From: an uncultured SAR86 cluster bacterium
Lineage (GTDB): Bacteria > Pseudomonadota > Gammaproteobacteria > Magnimaribacterales > D2472
DNA: 64,000 nucleotides
Direction: 5' to 3'
Assembly: GCA_902627055.1 (NCBI GenBank)
Contig: CACOHS010000002.1
Span: 117,977-181,976 of the forward strand
Shown here one piece after another: positions 16,078 through 24,831 of the stretch (position 1 is the first letter of the stretch; each line of letters opens with the position of its first letter). Under the pieces are notes generated by a model. The model did not search any database and was not told the DNA's origin. It saw nothing but the letters and a program-made list of their open reading frames with translations. A program made the translations under genes and the position numbers.

Positions 16078-18258
16078 ATGCGTCTAAAATATTTCTGCCT
16101 TACCTTAATGAGTGTATTTGCTCTAGAAATTGCTAGCGGTGATTCAAATGGCATTGATTTAGATGGAGTGCTTAAACAAGATGAATGGAATCAATCAACT
16201 GAATTTGACTTAGAGTATGAGTTGATGCCATCGAGAAATACTCCTGCAGCTCTTAGAACAACTGCCTATATGAAATTTGATAAAAAATACTTATACATAG
16301 GCATAAAAGCTTTCGGAGATCCAAAAAAAATAAGAGCAACTTTAAAAAATAGAGATCAAACTTGGAATGAAGATTATGTTGCCTTAATGTTTGATCCTTT
16401 TAGAGATGGCAGATATGGAATTTTAATTGGTGTTAATGCTTTAGGTGTTCAATTAGACGAAATACACATAAGCAATGCTGAGCCTGATAATTCCTGGGAT
16501 ATTCTTTTTGATTCTGCAACAGCATTCCAAGATGATGGTTATTCAGCTGAATTCATTATTCCTTTTGCAGAGCTTCAATTACCTGATGAAGAAGTGCAAA
16601 AATGGAAGATGGGGTTTATCAGGAAATCTTATCAGGCAGGAGTTCAAACTGTATTTGGATCATTTAAAAATCTTCCAGCAGAAACTTGCTATGCATGTCA
16701 GGCAGATGAGGAGGTACTTTTAGGTTCACCAGAAAAAATATACAGAAGCTATTTATATCCATATATTTTTCTTAATCAGAATGGTGACAGACCGAAAAAA
16801 GACTTTAAATTGCAGAATCCTGACTATGAAATTGGTATTACTGGTCTTTATGACCTTAGCAAGTCCTCATCAATTGAATACACCATTAATCCTGACTTCT
16901 CTCAAATTGAATCTGATGTTCCTATGATAATGGCGAATCAAACATTTGCCATGTCATTTCCTGAAAAAAGAACTTTCTTTCTTGAAGGGTCAGAATTACT
17001 GAAATCTGACATGCAAACCGTATATACAAGATCAATAACCAATCCGTTAGGTGCGCTAAAGTATATTAATCAAGGAACCAGTAGCTCAACTTATTTAATG
17101 CAGGCAACAGACACTGATTCACCATATTTAGCAGCTGGGCAATACAAATCTATTAAAGGCAATGCAGGCAAAAGCAAGGTCACAATAGGGAGATTTAAAA
17201 AAAATTTAGGAAATAAGTCTCACATTGGACTTATAGCTACAAATAGAGATTATCATGTTGGTGGCTCTGGATCATTAATTGAATTTGATAGTCTGATTAA
17301 TTTTCTTGATGACTATATCTTAGATCTAAATTATGCAAGAAGTGATACCCAAGAAGGTAATATTAATTTTATAGACTCTGACGAAACATTTGCTGGAAGA
17401 ACTTATGCAATGGATGGAGAATCCTTTTCTGGAACAGCTAAAAATTTTCGCTTAAGAAGAGCTGTAAATGAATCAAATTGGGGCATAAGATTTAAAGATG
17501 TATCTCCTACTTATAGAGCTCATGTTGGTTTTGTCGGACGTAATGATTATAAAAGCCGTAACTATTGGTATGGAAGAACTTATAGGTATCAAGGAACACT
17601 CAGAAAAATTAATTTTCGTTGGAATAATAGAAATAGGATTAATTATAGAGATCAAAAGACGCAAGAGTTTTATGAACTCAGCATGGATTTAGAGACGAAC
17701 TTTAACTTTACAGGAGGCATTGAATACCAAATCAAGCCCAGCGAAAAATTTGAGGGTATTCAGTATGGTGAACAAGTAGATTATGAAATTAGTGGGACAT
17801 ATCATCCGACTGAAAGTTTTTTTACAAGCTTAAGATATGAAAAAGGTGAAGCTATAGCTTACAGAATTGAGGAGCCAAAGATTGGAGATTCAACAGAATA
17901 TAATTTATTTACAGTATTTAGATTTTCTGATAACTTCAAAATCTCCCTTGGTCATAGATACTCTGAGCTAAAAGATAAAATAACTAATGAAGAATTTTAT
18001 GCTGGCGAAATCAATAGATTTGAAGTTGATTACCAAATTGATAATGCCCTATCGACTCGAACTATTATTGAAAAAAATGAATTTACTGATGACTACTTTC
18101 TAGAGGCACTAATTCAATGGAAACCTAATCCATATACAATTTTTTACGCAGGTGGTACTCAATTTTATGAAGAACCAAATCCTTTTAGCGATAACATAAG
18201 GCTTGAAACTTCACAGATTTATGCAAAATTTCAATATTTTTATAATCCAAACAAGTAA
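16078..18258 (+). CDS. CBM9-like / DUF5916 outer-membrane protein
   Basis: A 726-aa protein with a signal peptide (about residues 1-20). Residues 24-200 form a CBM9-like domain beginning IDLDGVLKQDEWNQS and containing YLYIGIKAFGDP and YVALMFDPFRDGRYG. The remainder (about 220-726) alternates aromatic beta-strands and ends in FQYFYNPNK, consistent with the DUF5916 beta-barrel: NPDFSQIESDVP and FPEKRTFFLEGSELL are typical of the family. Location should be the outer membrane, and the CBM9-like part suggests sugar or glycoside binding. Its 3' end faces the GH3 gene with a 6-bp gap, fitting a role in the same beta-glucan use (inference). Biochemical function of the family is not established. Confidence 0.8.
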   Translation: MRLKYFCLTLMSVFALEIASGDSNGIDLDGVLKQDEWNQSTEFDLEYELMPSRNTPAALRTTAYMKFDKKYLYIGIKAFGDPKKIRATLKNRDQTWNEDYVALMFDPFRDGRYGILIGVNALGVQLDEIHISNAEPDNSWDILFDSATAFQDDGYSAEFIIPFAELQLPDEEVQKWKMGFIRKSYQAGVQTVFGSFKNLPAETCYACQADEEVLLGSPEKIYRSYLYPYIFLNQNGDRPKKDFKLQNPDYEIGITGLYDLSKSSSIEYTINPDFSQIESDVPMIMANQTFAMSFPEKRTFFLEGSELLKSDMQTVYTRSITNPLGALKYINQGTSSSTYLMQATDTDSPYLAAGQYKSIKGNAGKSKVTIGRFKKNLGNKSHIGLIATNRDYHVGGSGSLIEFDSLINFLDDYILDLNYARSDTQEGNINFIDSDETFAGRTYAMDGESFSGTAKNFRLRRAVNESNWGIRFKDVSPTYRAHVGFVGRNDYKSRNYWYGRTYRYQGTLRKINFRWNNRNRINYRDQKTQEFYELSMDLETNFNFTGGIEYQIKPSEKFEGIQYGEQVDYEISGTYHPTESFFTSLRYEKGEAIAYRIEEPKIGDSTEYNLFTVFRFSDNFKISLGHRYSELKDKITNEEFYAGEINRFEVDYQIDNALSTRTIIEKNEFTDDYFLEALIQWKPNPYTIFYAGGTQFYEEPNPFSDNIRLETSQIYAKFQYFYNPNK

Positions 18259-18264
18259 TACTAA

Positions 18265-20697
18265 TTAGCAGCTCAACATCGATCCCGTAGCATTTCCATC
18301 TCGAATGATAATGGAATTAATATCAAAATTAATAGCTTCCTTGCTTGAAAAAAGTCCTCTTAATTGAATTTTGGATTTGTCTAACCCGTCTTTTTCAAGG
18401 CATGAAATAGGAATATTAATTTTTGACCACTTCGTCATGGATTTTGTGGGCAGTGCAATAGACCCAATACAATTACTACCGCAACCAACGCTAAAATACA
18501 ATTGTGGATTTGATAAAGTATTTACCCTCATAATAATCTCATAAAAAGGAGAGCCCATTTCAGAGAGATTGATCGGCAATTCTGCTGAGATTCCAAAGGC
18601 TTGTAACAATTTGCTGCCTGAAAAAACAATATTTTTTGCATCGTCTTGTCGCTGATAATCAAATCTTGTAACTTTAATTTGTTCGTTATTGCTAAAGTAA
18701 TTATCTTTTAAAACAAATTCGGGGTTTTTATTTGAAATAACAAACTCTTTTGCGGGGATTGATGCAGTACCTAAAAAAACATTAATCAAATCTATATTTG
18801 AAACAACCTCATCAGTTTGAATTTTTTGAAGCTGAAAATTTGATTCATATGTAAGGCCAAATCCAAATGGAAATAAGGGATCATATTCAGTATCAGAATA
18901 ATTTAATACTGCTTGATCAGAAGATTTTGGCCATGAATAAGAAAGTTTGCCTGAAAAATCATAATTTATTTTATTATTTTTCTTAAATATAACGTCAGCA
19001 ATTCCTTCTACAGCAGTACCTGGTAACCAAGCTGCGATAAATGCATCAGATGCATTAATGTACTTATTTACTTCCAAAGGTCTGCCTGACAAAAAGATGC
19101 TTAAAATTTGAATACCTTGAGCATCAATTGACTCAAGCAACGATAAAAATTTTGGGTCAGTTGGAGCAAAAGAGACATCTTTTAAATCACCGAGCATTTC
19201 AGCATATGGTTCCTCACCGAATACGCCAATCACAACATCTGGATTCTTTTCAAATTTACCATTTTCAGAAAACTCTATTGTTCCATTTGATAATAAAACC
19301 ATCTGCTCTAAAGCCTGATATATAGTATTAGTATTTATAAAATCTTCATTTAAATTTTCTCTTCCTTGCCAAGTAATGGTCCAGCCACCTGTTTGGGATG
19401 AGATTTTGTTTGCGGCGTAACCAATAACTCCAATATGTTGTCTAGGATCTATGGGTAAAAATTTATTATTATTTTTCAACAAAACCAAGGATTCTCTTAC
19501 AGCCTGACGAGCCAAAGCAATATGCCTTGGGTGACCTAAAAAATTTTCTTTAAATTCATGCGGGACTCTACCATCAAATAAACCAAGCCTAGATTTAACC
19601 TTTAAAATACTTCTAACTGCATCATCGAGTCTGATCTCTGATATTTCACCGGATTTAACTTGCTGAATCGAATTGTTCAAAAGGTCTTTCCAGTTCTCTG
19701 GAACCATGAACATATCAACACCAGCATTGAATGATTGGGCACATTTTGAATTTGAGCAGTTATCTACCTGTCCATGGCCATTCCAATCACCTACAACAAA
19801 ACCATCAAATTGCATATCTTTCTTAAGGATGTCTGTTAATAACTCTTTATATCCATGAAGCTTATGACCATTCCAGGAATTGAAGCTTGCCATAACTGTT
19901 TGAGCACAAGCATCTAAAGCATCAAAGTATGGATATCCATGTAATTGTCGTAACCCAATCTCAGAAATTATGGTGTTTCCTTGATCAACTCCTCTCAAAG
20001 TACCTCCATCACCCATAAAATGCTTAGCGGTTGCAATAACATGATTTTTGTCAAGGAATGTATCTCCCTCGCCTTGGAGCCCAAGCACAAAAGCTTTGCC
20101 TAACTTAGAGACCAAGATGGGGTCCTCAGAAAACCCTTCATACGTTCTTCCCCAACGATCATCTTGAGGAACTGCAATTGTAGGAGCAAATGTCCAAGCA
20201 ACTCCGGTTGACAAAACTTCTAAGGCAATTACCTCACCAATACTTTTAATTAACTCTTCATTACGAGTTGCACCAAGGCCTATATTGTGAGGAAATAATG
20301 TCGCACCAATAACATTATTGTGGCCATGAACTGCGTCAGTTCCCCATAAAATAGGAACTCGGATGCCTTTAAAGATTGGAGAAGCTTCATAAAACTCTTT
20401 ACTTAAGTTCTTCCAATCTTCTGCTGTACTATATTTATCTCCATTAGGTGAGGTGTTTCCTCCATTCAAAACCGATCCAAGTCTGTATTTTTTAACGTCT
20501 GCTGGAGTAACAAAGTCCAAGTCGCCTTGAATAATTTGTCCAACTTTATCCTCTATCGACATTGCTTTGATTAGTTGCTCAATTAAAAAATCATTATCAA
20601 AATTTGTATATTCACAAGAATTTGATCGACTCCAGTCTACTTGAGCTGATAATAATGAAATATTTGAAAATAAAATTATCAAAAAAAGTTTTTTCAT
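18265..20697 (-). CDS. secreted GH3 beta-glucosidase / exo-glucanase
   Basis: An 810-aa protein with a signal peptide (MKKLFLIILFSNISLLSA). GH3 landmarks: WGTDAVHGHNN (118-128), DRWGRTYEGFSED (180-192), AKHFMGDGG (224-232), and the nucleophile Asp304 in GFVVGDWNGHG. The (alpha/beta)6 sandwich domain follows to about residue 620. A C-terminal region of about 170 residues (after YDPLFPFGFGLTY) resembles the carbohydrate-binding tail of ExoP-like exo-beta-1,3/1,4-glucanases. It would release glucose from beta-glucans or cello-oligosaccharides in the periplasm or outer membrane. Last gene of the symporter-glk-pgl-GH3 run, 9 bp after pgl, with AAGGA before the ATG. Confidence 0.92.
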   Translation of the reverse strand: MKKLFLIILFSNISLLSAQVDWSRSNSCEYTNFDNDFLIEQLIKAMSIEDKVGQIIQGDLDFVTPADVKKYRLGSVLNGGNTSPNGDKYSTAEDWKNLSKEFYEASPIFKGIRVPILWGTDAVHGHNNVIGATLFPHNIGLGATRNEELIKSIGEVIALEVLSTGVAWTFAPTIAVPQDDRWGRTYEGFSEDPILVSKLGKAFVLGLQGEGDTFLDKNHVIATAKHFMGDGGTLRGVDQGNTIISEIGLRQLHGYPYFDALDACAQTVMASFNSWNGHKLHGYKELLTDILKKDMQFDGFVVGDWNGHGQVDNCSNSKCAQSFNAGVDMFMVPENWKDLLNNSIQQVKSGEISEIRLDDAVRSILKVKSRLGLFDGRVPHEFKENFLGHPRHIALARQAVRESLVLLKNNNKFLPIDPRQHIGVIGYAANKISSQTGGWTITWQGRENLNEDFINTNTIYQALEQMVLLSNGTIEFSENGKFEKNPDVVIGVFGEEPYAEMLGDLKDVSFAPTDPKFLSLLESIDAQGIQILSIFLSGRPLEVNKYINASDAFIAAWLPGTAVEGIADVIFKKNNKINYDFSGKLSYSWPKSSDQAVLNYSDTEYDPLFPFGFGLTYESNFQLQKIQTDEVVSNIDLINVFLGTASIPAKEFVISNKNPEFVLKDNYFSNNEQIKVTRFDYQRQDDAKNIVFSGSKLLQAFGISAELPINLSEMGSPFYEIIMRVNTLSNPQLYFSVGCGSNCIGSIALPTKSMTKWSKINIPISCLEKDGLDKSKIQLRGLFSSKEAINFDINSIIIRDGNATGSMLSC

Positions 20698-20706
20698 TTT
20701 TATTCC

Positions 20707-21348
20707 TTATTGAAAATCTATATCTGAAAATTCAAGTTTTGTTTTATCTTGATTTATAAGAAAATATAAAGGCATTTTATTGTTTGTAGATGCTTTTTCA
20801 ACAACCAATCTTTTATCAGAATTTGTTACTAACAAGATACATCGTTTTGTGTTGAGAAGTAATGCAAGATTCATTGAAATTCTTTTATAGCTTGGAGATC
20901 CTAGGGGAGTCTCTGAACATATAAAATCAGGATCAGCGTCAATACTTAAAGCACTGCTTAGTTTAACTTGGTCGGGGAAAAGTGATGCAAAATGGCCATC
21001 AATACCTAATCCAAGCAAAACTATATCAAAGGGAAGTGTTATATCTTTAATATTAATTCTTGGCTGAACTAAAGGATAAAATTTAGCTAACTTAGCATTA
21101 TTTATTAATAGATTCTTCCTTAAAAGATTTTCATTTGAATCAATATGATCTGAGGGGAGTAATCTATCATCTCCCAAGTAGATAGATACTTTATTCCAGT
21201 CTAAATCAGCGCGACTTAATTTTTGATAAATCGATAAAGGGCTATTTCCTCCACATACAACTAGTGTAGCTTTTCCATTCAGTGCAATCGCTTTATCTAA
21301 TGATTTCTTGATTGATTTAGATAGCTTATCTGAAGCAGAGTTATTCAA
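20707..21348 (-). CDS. pgl: 6-phosphogluconolactonase
   Basis: A 213-aa DevB/SOL-type lactonase, slightly short for the family (about 230). Motifs: VCGGNSPLSIYQKL (phosphate binding), WNKVSIYLGDDRLLP, SNENLLRKNLL, and the signature LLGLGIDGHFASLFP. It hydrolyses 6-phosphogluconolactone to 6-phosphogluconate for the pentose-phosphate or Entner-Doudoroff route. The start is a TTG at 21348, with no closer ATG that keeps the conserved N-terminus. It follows glk by 7 bp. No zwf or edd gene is in the window, so the flanking steps are elsewhere. Confidence 0.9.
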   Translation of the reverse strand: MNNSASDKLSKSIKKSLDKAIALNGKATLVVCGGNSPLSIYQKLSRADLDWNKVSIYLGDDRLLPSDHIDSNENLLRKNLLINNAKLAKFYPLVQPRINIKDITLPFDIVLLGLGIDGHFASLFPDQVKLSSALSIDADPDFICSETPLGSPSYKRISMNLALLLNTKRCILLVTNSDKRLVVEKASTNNKMPLYFLINQDKTKLEFSDIDFQ

Positions 21349-21355
21349 TTTTTAC

Positions 21356-22294
21356 TTATGTTTTATTAATTTTATTAATGAAATTTAAACTTCCATGCAA
21401 ACAAGTCATTTCTTGATTGATAATGGCTATCGGCATTTGCGACAAAATATTTGCATGCATTGATTTTCTATTCGTCAAAAAATTTTTCATGAAAATCTCA
21501 TTATCGATAAATTGATTAATTGATCGCATTAAACCTCCGGCAATGAATACTCCATTTCCAGGCATATAGGCTAAGGCAAGTTCAGACAATATTTGAGAAA
21601 ATGAATTGAGAAAGAAATTTATAGCTTTTTGTGAGGATTCATCACTATTAAAGCTTGATACTATTTCTTCAGGTGACTTTTCTTGGTTAGAGAAAATTTC
21701 ATATATTTTTTTGAGCCCCCCTCCAGATATAATATTCTCAATAATATTAAAATTTTTAATAGCTTCAGGTTCAAAATCTTCAAATAATTTTGGAAGAATT
21801 AATGAGCTGTTTCCAATCTCTGTAGGAAGTACAATTTTATTTTCAATAACTAGAGCCGCCCCCAGGCCTGTACCTGGGCCAATGACTAATGATGTGTGAT
21901 TAAATCCATCACATTTATTTATGAAGCTCATTTCGTTAGTGTTAAAAAGAGATAATCCATAGCCAATGGATTCCCAATCATTAAGAATATGACAAGAATC
22001 TAAATTAAATTTTTTCAATATAATCTTTGCATCTATTTCAAAATCTCTATTAGTCATTGAGATAGATTGATGGAGCTTTGGGCCAGCAACAGAAAAAACT
22101 ATATGTCTTATATTTTGATCGTTGCTTAAAAGGTTTTGAATAATCTGATCGAATGAATCTAAACAATCTAAATTTTGCTTAGAAGCATTATTTATCTTAT
22201 TACTTCCAATTTTAGCTGTAGCTATTCTTATATTGGTTCCACCTATATCAATAAGTAAAACTTTTTTATCAGAAATACTATCTTGAGAATTCAT
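21356..22294 (-). CDS. glk: glucokinase
   Basis: About 312 aa. The ATP-binding N-terminus VLLIDIGGTNIRIATAKIG and the segments NDWESIGYGL (catalytic Asp), GPGTGLGAALV and PTEIGNSSL (where Glk usually has EGGH) place it in the bacterial Glk family rather than ROK. It phosphorylates glucose at C6 with ATP. The ATG at 22294 overlaps the stop of the symporter gene as TAATG, so I use it rather than a TTG 6 bp upstream. Substrate comes from the symporter gene before it and the GH3 enzyme after it. The E-x-G-H glucose-binding motif appears degenerate (EIGNS), which deserves a structural check. Confidence 0.85.
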   Translation of the reverse strand: MNSQDSISDKKVLLIDIGGTNIRIATAKIGSNKINNASKQNLDCLDSFDQIIQNLLSNDQNIRHIVFSVAGPKLHQSISMTNRDFEIDAKIILKKFNLDSCHILNDWESIGYGLSLFNTNEMSFINKCDGFNHTSLVIGPGTGLGAALVIENKIVLPTEIGNSSLILPKLFEDFEPEAIKNFNIIENIISGGGLKKIYEIFSNQEKSPEEIVSSFNSDESSQKAINFFLNSFSQILSELALAYMPGNGVFIAGGLMRSINQFIDNEIFMKNFLTNRKSMHANILSQMPIAIINQEMTCLHGSLNFINKINKT

Positions 22295-23859
22295 TACCAA
22301 AGTAAAAAATAAGTGATGAATAAAATCAAACAGATAATTGTGGTATTAATATTAAATGACAGCTCTGTTTTAAAATTTATATTCACTAAGTCAATTGCTT
22401 TAGGTTGATTAGAATACCCTTGAAGTAATGCGGTAAAGTAACATCCAAAACCTGAAACTAGAAATACGACACCCATTCTATGAATAAAAGGATATTCTGG
22501 AAAAACAAGGAAAATTACCAAAGATAAAATTAAGGACATAATTGCTGCAACTAATACACTGAGCGTTGTTGCTTTTTTCCAAAATAGAGCAACTAAAAAT
22601 ATTACTAAAATTCCTGGTGTGAAAAATCCAGTAAAATTTTGTATGTATTGAAATGCAGACTCCATGCTTCCAAGAAGTGGCTGTGCACAAATGACAGCTA
22701 TAACTAATGCGATCCAAGCAATATTCCTTCCAACTGTCACTAATCTTTGTTGAGATGGTTTTGATTTTGCAAAACTTCTATAAATATCCATTGTAAAAAT
22801 TGTGCTAATGCTATTAGTCATTGATGCAAGTGAGGAAACAATGGCAGCAACAAGAGCTGCAAAAGTTAGTCCCAATAAACCGTGTGGAAGTAATGCCATC
22901 ATCATTGGATATGCTTGATCAGACTTTTCAAGCTCAGGGTAAATAATTGCAGCACAAATCCCTGGAAGAACAACAACAAACGGCATCAAGAGCTTCAAAT
23001 AAGCAGCAAACATAACTCCTTTTTGAGCCTCTGGCAAAGATTTAGCACCCAATGCTCTTTGAGTAATATATTGATTAAATCCCCAGTATGCAAAATGTGC
23101 TATCCATAAGCCTCCAATCAAAACCCAGACACCAGGAAGATCTTTGTATGCAGGATGATCAAAGGATAAAATCATGTCAAATTTTTCAGGAAGAGATTGA
23201 TAAATTTGATTCAATCCAATGAAAACTCCTGCGCCATCTGAAATTTGATTTAAAGCTATATAAGAAACAGATAGACCACCAAAAATTAATAAAATTACTT
23301 GAATAATATCTGTCATTGCTACAGCTTTAAGCCCGCCCCACAATGAATAAGCCAAAGATAGAGTCGCTAAAAGTACTAATCCATAAAATAGATCAAGTCC
23401 TGTTAATGAGTTAATTGCCAAAGATCCTAGCCATAAAACACTAGTCAGATTTATAAATACATAGACGGCCAGCCAAAAAAAGGACAACACGAGACTTACT
23501 CTGTTATCAAATCGATGCTCAAGAAATTGAGGCATAGTATAAATTTGCTTCTCTAAAAAAAGTGGTAAAAAATACTTTGCCATTACAATTAAAGCAATCG
23601 CTGCTGTAAGCTCATAGGTAGCTATTGCCATCCCAACTACAAATCCCTGTCCTGACATACCGATAATTTGTTCTGCAGAAATATTCGCAGCAATTAAAGA
23701 GGCTCCTATTGCCCACCAAGGGAGTGATCTGCCTGCTAGGAAATAATCCTCTGCTGTTTTCTCATGACCCTGTTTGGATTTAGAAACATATTGAGCAATA
23801 GCTATAATGCCAATGCAATAAGTTGCAACAATAAAAATATCTAAATTATTAAAAAGCAT
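22294..23859 (-). CDS. sodium/sugar symporter (SSS family, SGLT-like)
   Basis: A 521-aa polytopic protein with about 14 hydrophobic segments. SGLT-type landmarks: DYFLAGRSLPWWAIGASLIA, ANISAEQIIGMSGQG, YTMPQFLEHRF, WGGLKAVAMTDIIQ and a late ASLTNSISTIFTMDIY-like segment (ASMTNSISTIFTMDIYR). It imports a sugar, most likely glucose or galactose, with Na+ across the inner membrane. It is the first gene of the symporter-glk-pgl-GH3 operon. The terminator of the small-RNA-like element lies about 65 bp upstream of its start, so its own promoter must lie in 23860-23924 or it depends on readthrough. Confidence 0.88.
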   Translation of the reverse strand: MLFNNLDIFIVATYCIGIIAIAQYVSKSKQGHEKTAEDYFLAGRSLPWWAIGASLIAANISAEQIIGMSGQGFVVGMAIATYELTAAIALIVMAKYFLPLFLEKQIYTMPQFLEHRFDNRVSLVLSFFWLAVYVFINLTSVLWLGSLAINSLTGLDLFYGLVLLATLSLAYSLWGGLKAVAMTDIIQVILLIFGGLSVSYIALNQISDGAGVFIGLNQIYQSLPEKFDMILSFDHPAYKDLPGVWVLIGGLWIAHFAYWGFNQYITQRALGAKSLPEAQKGVMFAAYLKLLMPFVVVLPGICAAIIYPELEKSDQAYPMMMALLPHGLLGLTFAALVAAIVSSLASMTNSISTIFTMDIYRSFAKSKPSQQRLVTVGRNIAWIALVIAVICAQPLLGSMESAFQYIQNFTGFFTPGILVIFLVALFWKKATTLSVLVAAIMSLILSLVIFLVFPEYPFIHRMGVVFLVSGFGCYFTALLQGYSNQPKAIDLVNINFKTELSFNINTTIICLILFITYFLLW

Positions 23860-23924
23860 TTGCTGAATGTTCCCCTAAGATGATCTATGAAGATATTATC
23901 GTTGAAATAAATTTAATTGTAAGC

Positions 23925-23949
23925 AAAAAAAAACAGAGCTAAGCTCTGT
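23925..23949 (-). terminator. terminator of the candidate sRNA, copy A
   Basis: On the minus strand a near-perfect dyad (ACAGAGC, loop TTA, GCTCTGT) is followed at once by nine T residues. This is a textbook intrinsic terminator and it fixes both strand and 3' end of the candidate RNA. Confidence 0.9.
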
Positions 23950-24143
23950 CTTTTCAATTCGAGATTGGAAGGGGTCTAAAGTGAGAATCTCTTTAGCTCC
24001 TTAGAGGCCTTCTCTCTCCTCCTTGGTGGGTTACTAAGCTCTTTTTTATCGTCGACTCTTAATAACGCTTTCGCCCTTCGTCTCTTCCTTCTCTTTCTCT
24101 CCTACTCCCGTCTGCAGTTGCTTGTAGGTCAGTCCGAGTTGGT
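23925..24143 (-). ncRNA. candidate GGA-rich structured small RNA, copy A
   Basis: A transcript of about 219 nt on the minus strand is predicted from a sigma70-like promoter to an intrinsic terminator. The body is visibly more GC-rich than flanking DNA. It carries seven GGA motifs (plus-strand TCC at 23998, 24017, 24020, 24086, 24100, 24106, 24133), several in AGGAG or AAGGA context. Possible stems: CCTAC/GTAGG in the 5' third; a 9-bp GTTATTAAG/CTTAGTAAC in the middle (one G-U pair); CTAAAG/CTTTAG near the 3' end; then the terminator. Clustered GGA motifs are characteristic of CsrB/RsmY-type RNAs that titrate CsrA, hence the guess at function. It does not match tmRNA, RNase P RNA, 4.5S or 6S features that I know. 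Confidence 0.75.
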
Positions 24144-24149
24144 CTATTA

Positions 24150-24177
24150 AATATACGCCTTTAGAAAATAGAGTCAA
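24150..24177 (-). promoter_or_regulatory. sigma70-like promoter of the candidate sRNA, copy A
   Basis: Minus strand: -35 TTGACT (24177-24172), 16-bp spacer, -10 TATATT (24155-24150), giving a start near 24143. The hexamers are conserved in copy B although the spacer has diverged, which supports function. Confidence 0.75.
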
Positions 24178-24246
24178 CACTTGTAATAAAAAAAATATAA
24201 CTATTTAAAAAAATAACTGCATATGAGTTAGTTAAATAGAAAATTA

Positions 24247-24828
24247 CTATTTAAAAATTTGATCAGAACGCATTACATCTGCATACTTTATTTGAAGATC
24301 AATAAGGTTTGATTTGTGCGCATTATCATCTCTGTCGCCAACACAATCTTCAGCAATGATTGTAAGGAAATTGTGCTGTAATGAATCTAATGCTGTAGCA
24401 CGAACGCAGCCACTTGTAGTTACTCCAGATATAACCAATGAATCAATATTTGTTTTATCTAAAATTGAAAATAAATTTGTCTGAAAAAATGCACTTGCAA
24501 ATTTTTTTTCTATCAACTCCTCATTCGATGTTGGAGACAATTCTTCCAAAAAAGATACTTCACTAGAATTTGGTTTAAGAATATTTAATGCTGGTATTTT
24601 TTTTCTAAATACAGAAGCTTCTGACTCGTTTCTATAGATTGTGGTAGTAAAAAAAATTGGGAAATTTCTATCTCTAAATTGTTGAACTAATTTTATGTTA
24701 CTGTCTATTAATTTTGAGCATTCAAAACCAAGCGGTGAGGATGGATTTATGAATGCCTTACACATATCAACAACAACTAAAGCAGGAAATTCTCCTAATC
24801 CTAGAAAATGTGAATCAAGCTTTTTCAA
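24247..24828 (-). CDS. isochorismatase-fold cysteine hydrolase (N-carbamoylsarcosine amidase-like)
   Basis: A 193-aa cysteine hydrolase with the catalytic triad in place: Asp21 (LVVVDMCKAF), Lys109 (IEKKFASAFF) and Cys141 (SGVTTSGCVRATALD). The TTSGCVRAT form is that of N-carbamoylsarcosine amidohydrolases and related amidases, which release ammonia and CO2 from carbamoyl amino acids. The start is TTG, 3 bp after the hyuB-like stop, and no ATG preserves the N-terminus. As last gene of the hydantoinase A/B run, it would hydrolyse the N-carbamoyl product of ring opening. Exact substrate is inferred from context. Confidence 0.82.
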   Translation of the reverse strand: MKKLDSHFLGLGEFPALVVVDMCKAFINPSSPLGFECSKLIDSNIKLVQQFRDRNFPIFFTTTIYRNESEASVFRKKIPALNILKPNSSEVSFLEELSPTSNEELIEKKFASAFFQTNLFSILDKTNIDSLVISGVTTSGCVRATALDSLQHNFLTIIAEDCVGDRDDNAHKSNLIDLQIKYADVMRSDQIFK

Positions 24829-24831
24829 GTT

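Larger units (their letters stand above)
23920..24200 (-). repeat. intergenic direct repeat, copy A
   Basis: About 280 bp that recurs at 34367-34647 in the same orientation (offset 10,447 bp, no gaps). From 23920 to 24160 I find a single difference (C at 24009 versus T at 34456). Identity decays in the next 40 bp but the -35 hexamer is kept. It fills most of the gene-free stretch 23860-24246. No open reading frame, transposase or terminal inverted repeat is seen inside it. Confidence 0.95.

Noticed and set aside
23925..24143. Element as tmRNA, RNase P RNA, 4.5S RNA or a tRNA cluster
   Set aside because: None of the universal motifs of those RNAs that I know is present, and the molecule does not form one long rod as 6S RNA would.
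23920..24200. Repeat as an insertion sequence or MITE
   Set aside because: No transposase, terminal inverted repeats or target-site duplication are visible; promoter and terminator organisation fits an RNA gene better.
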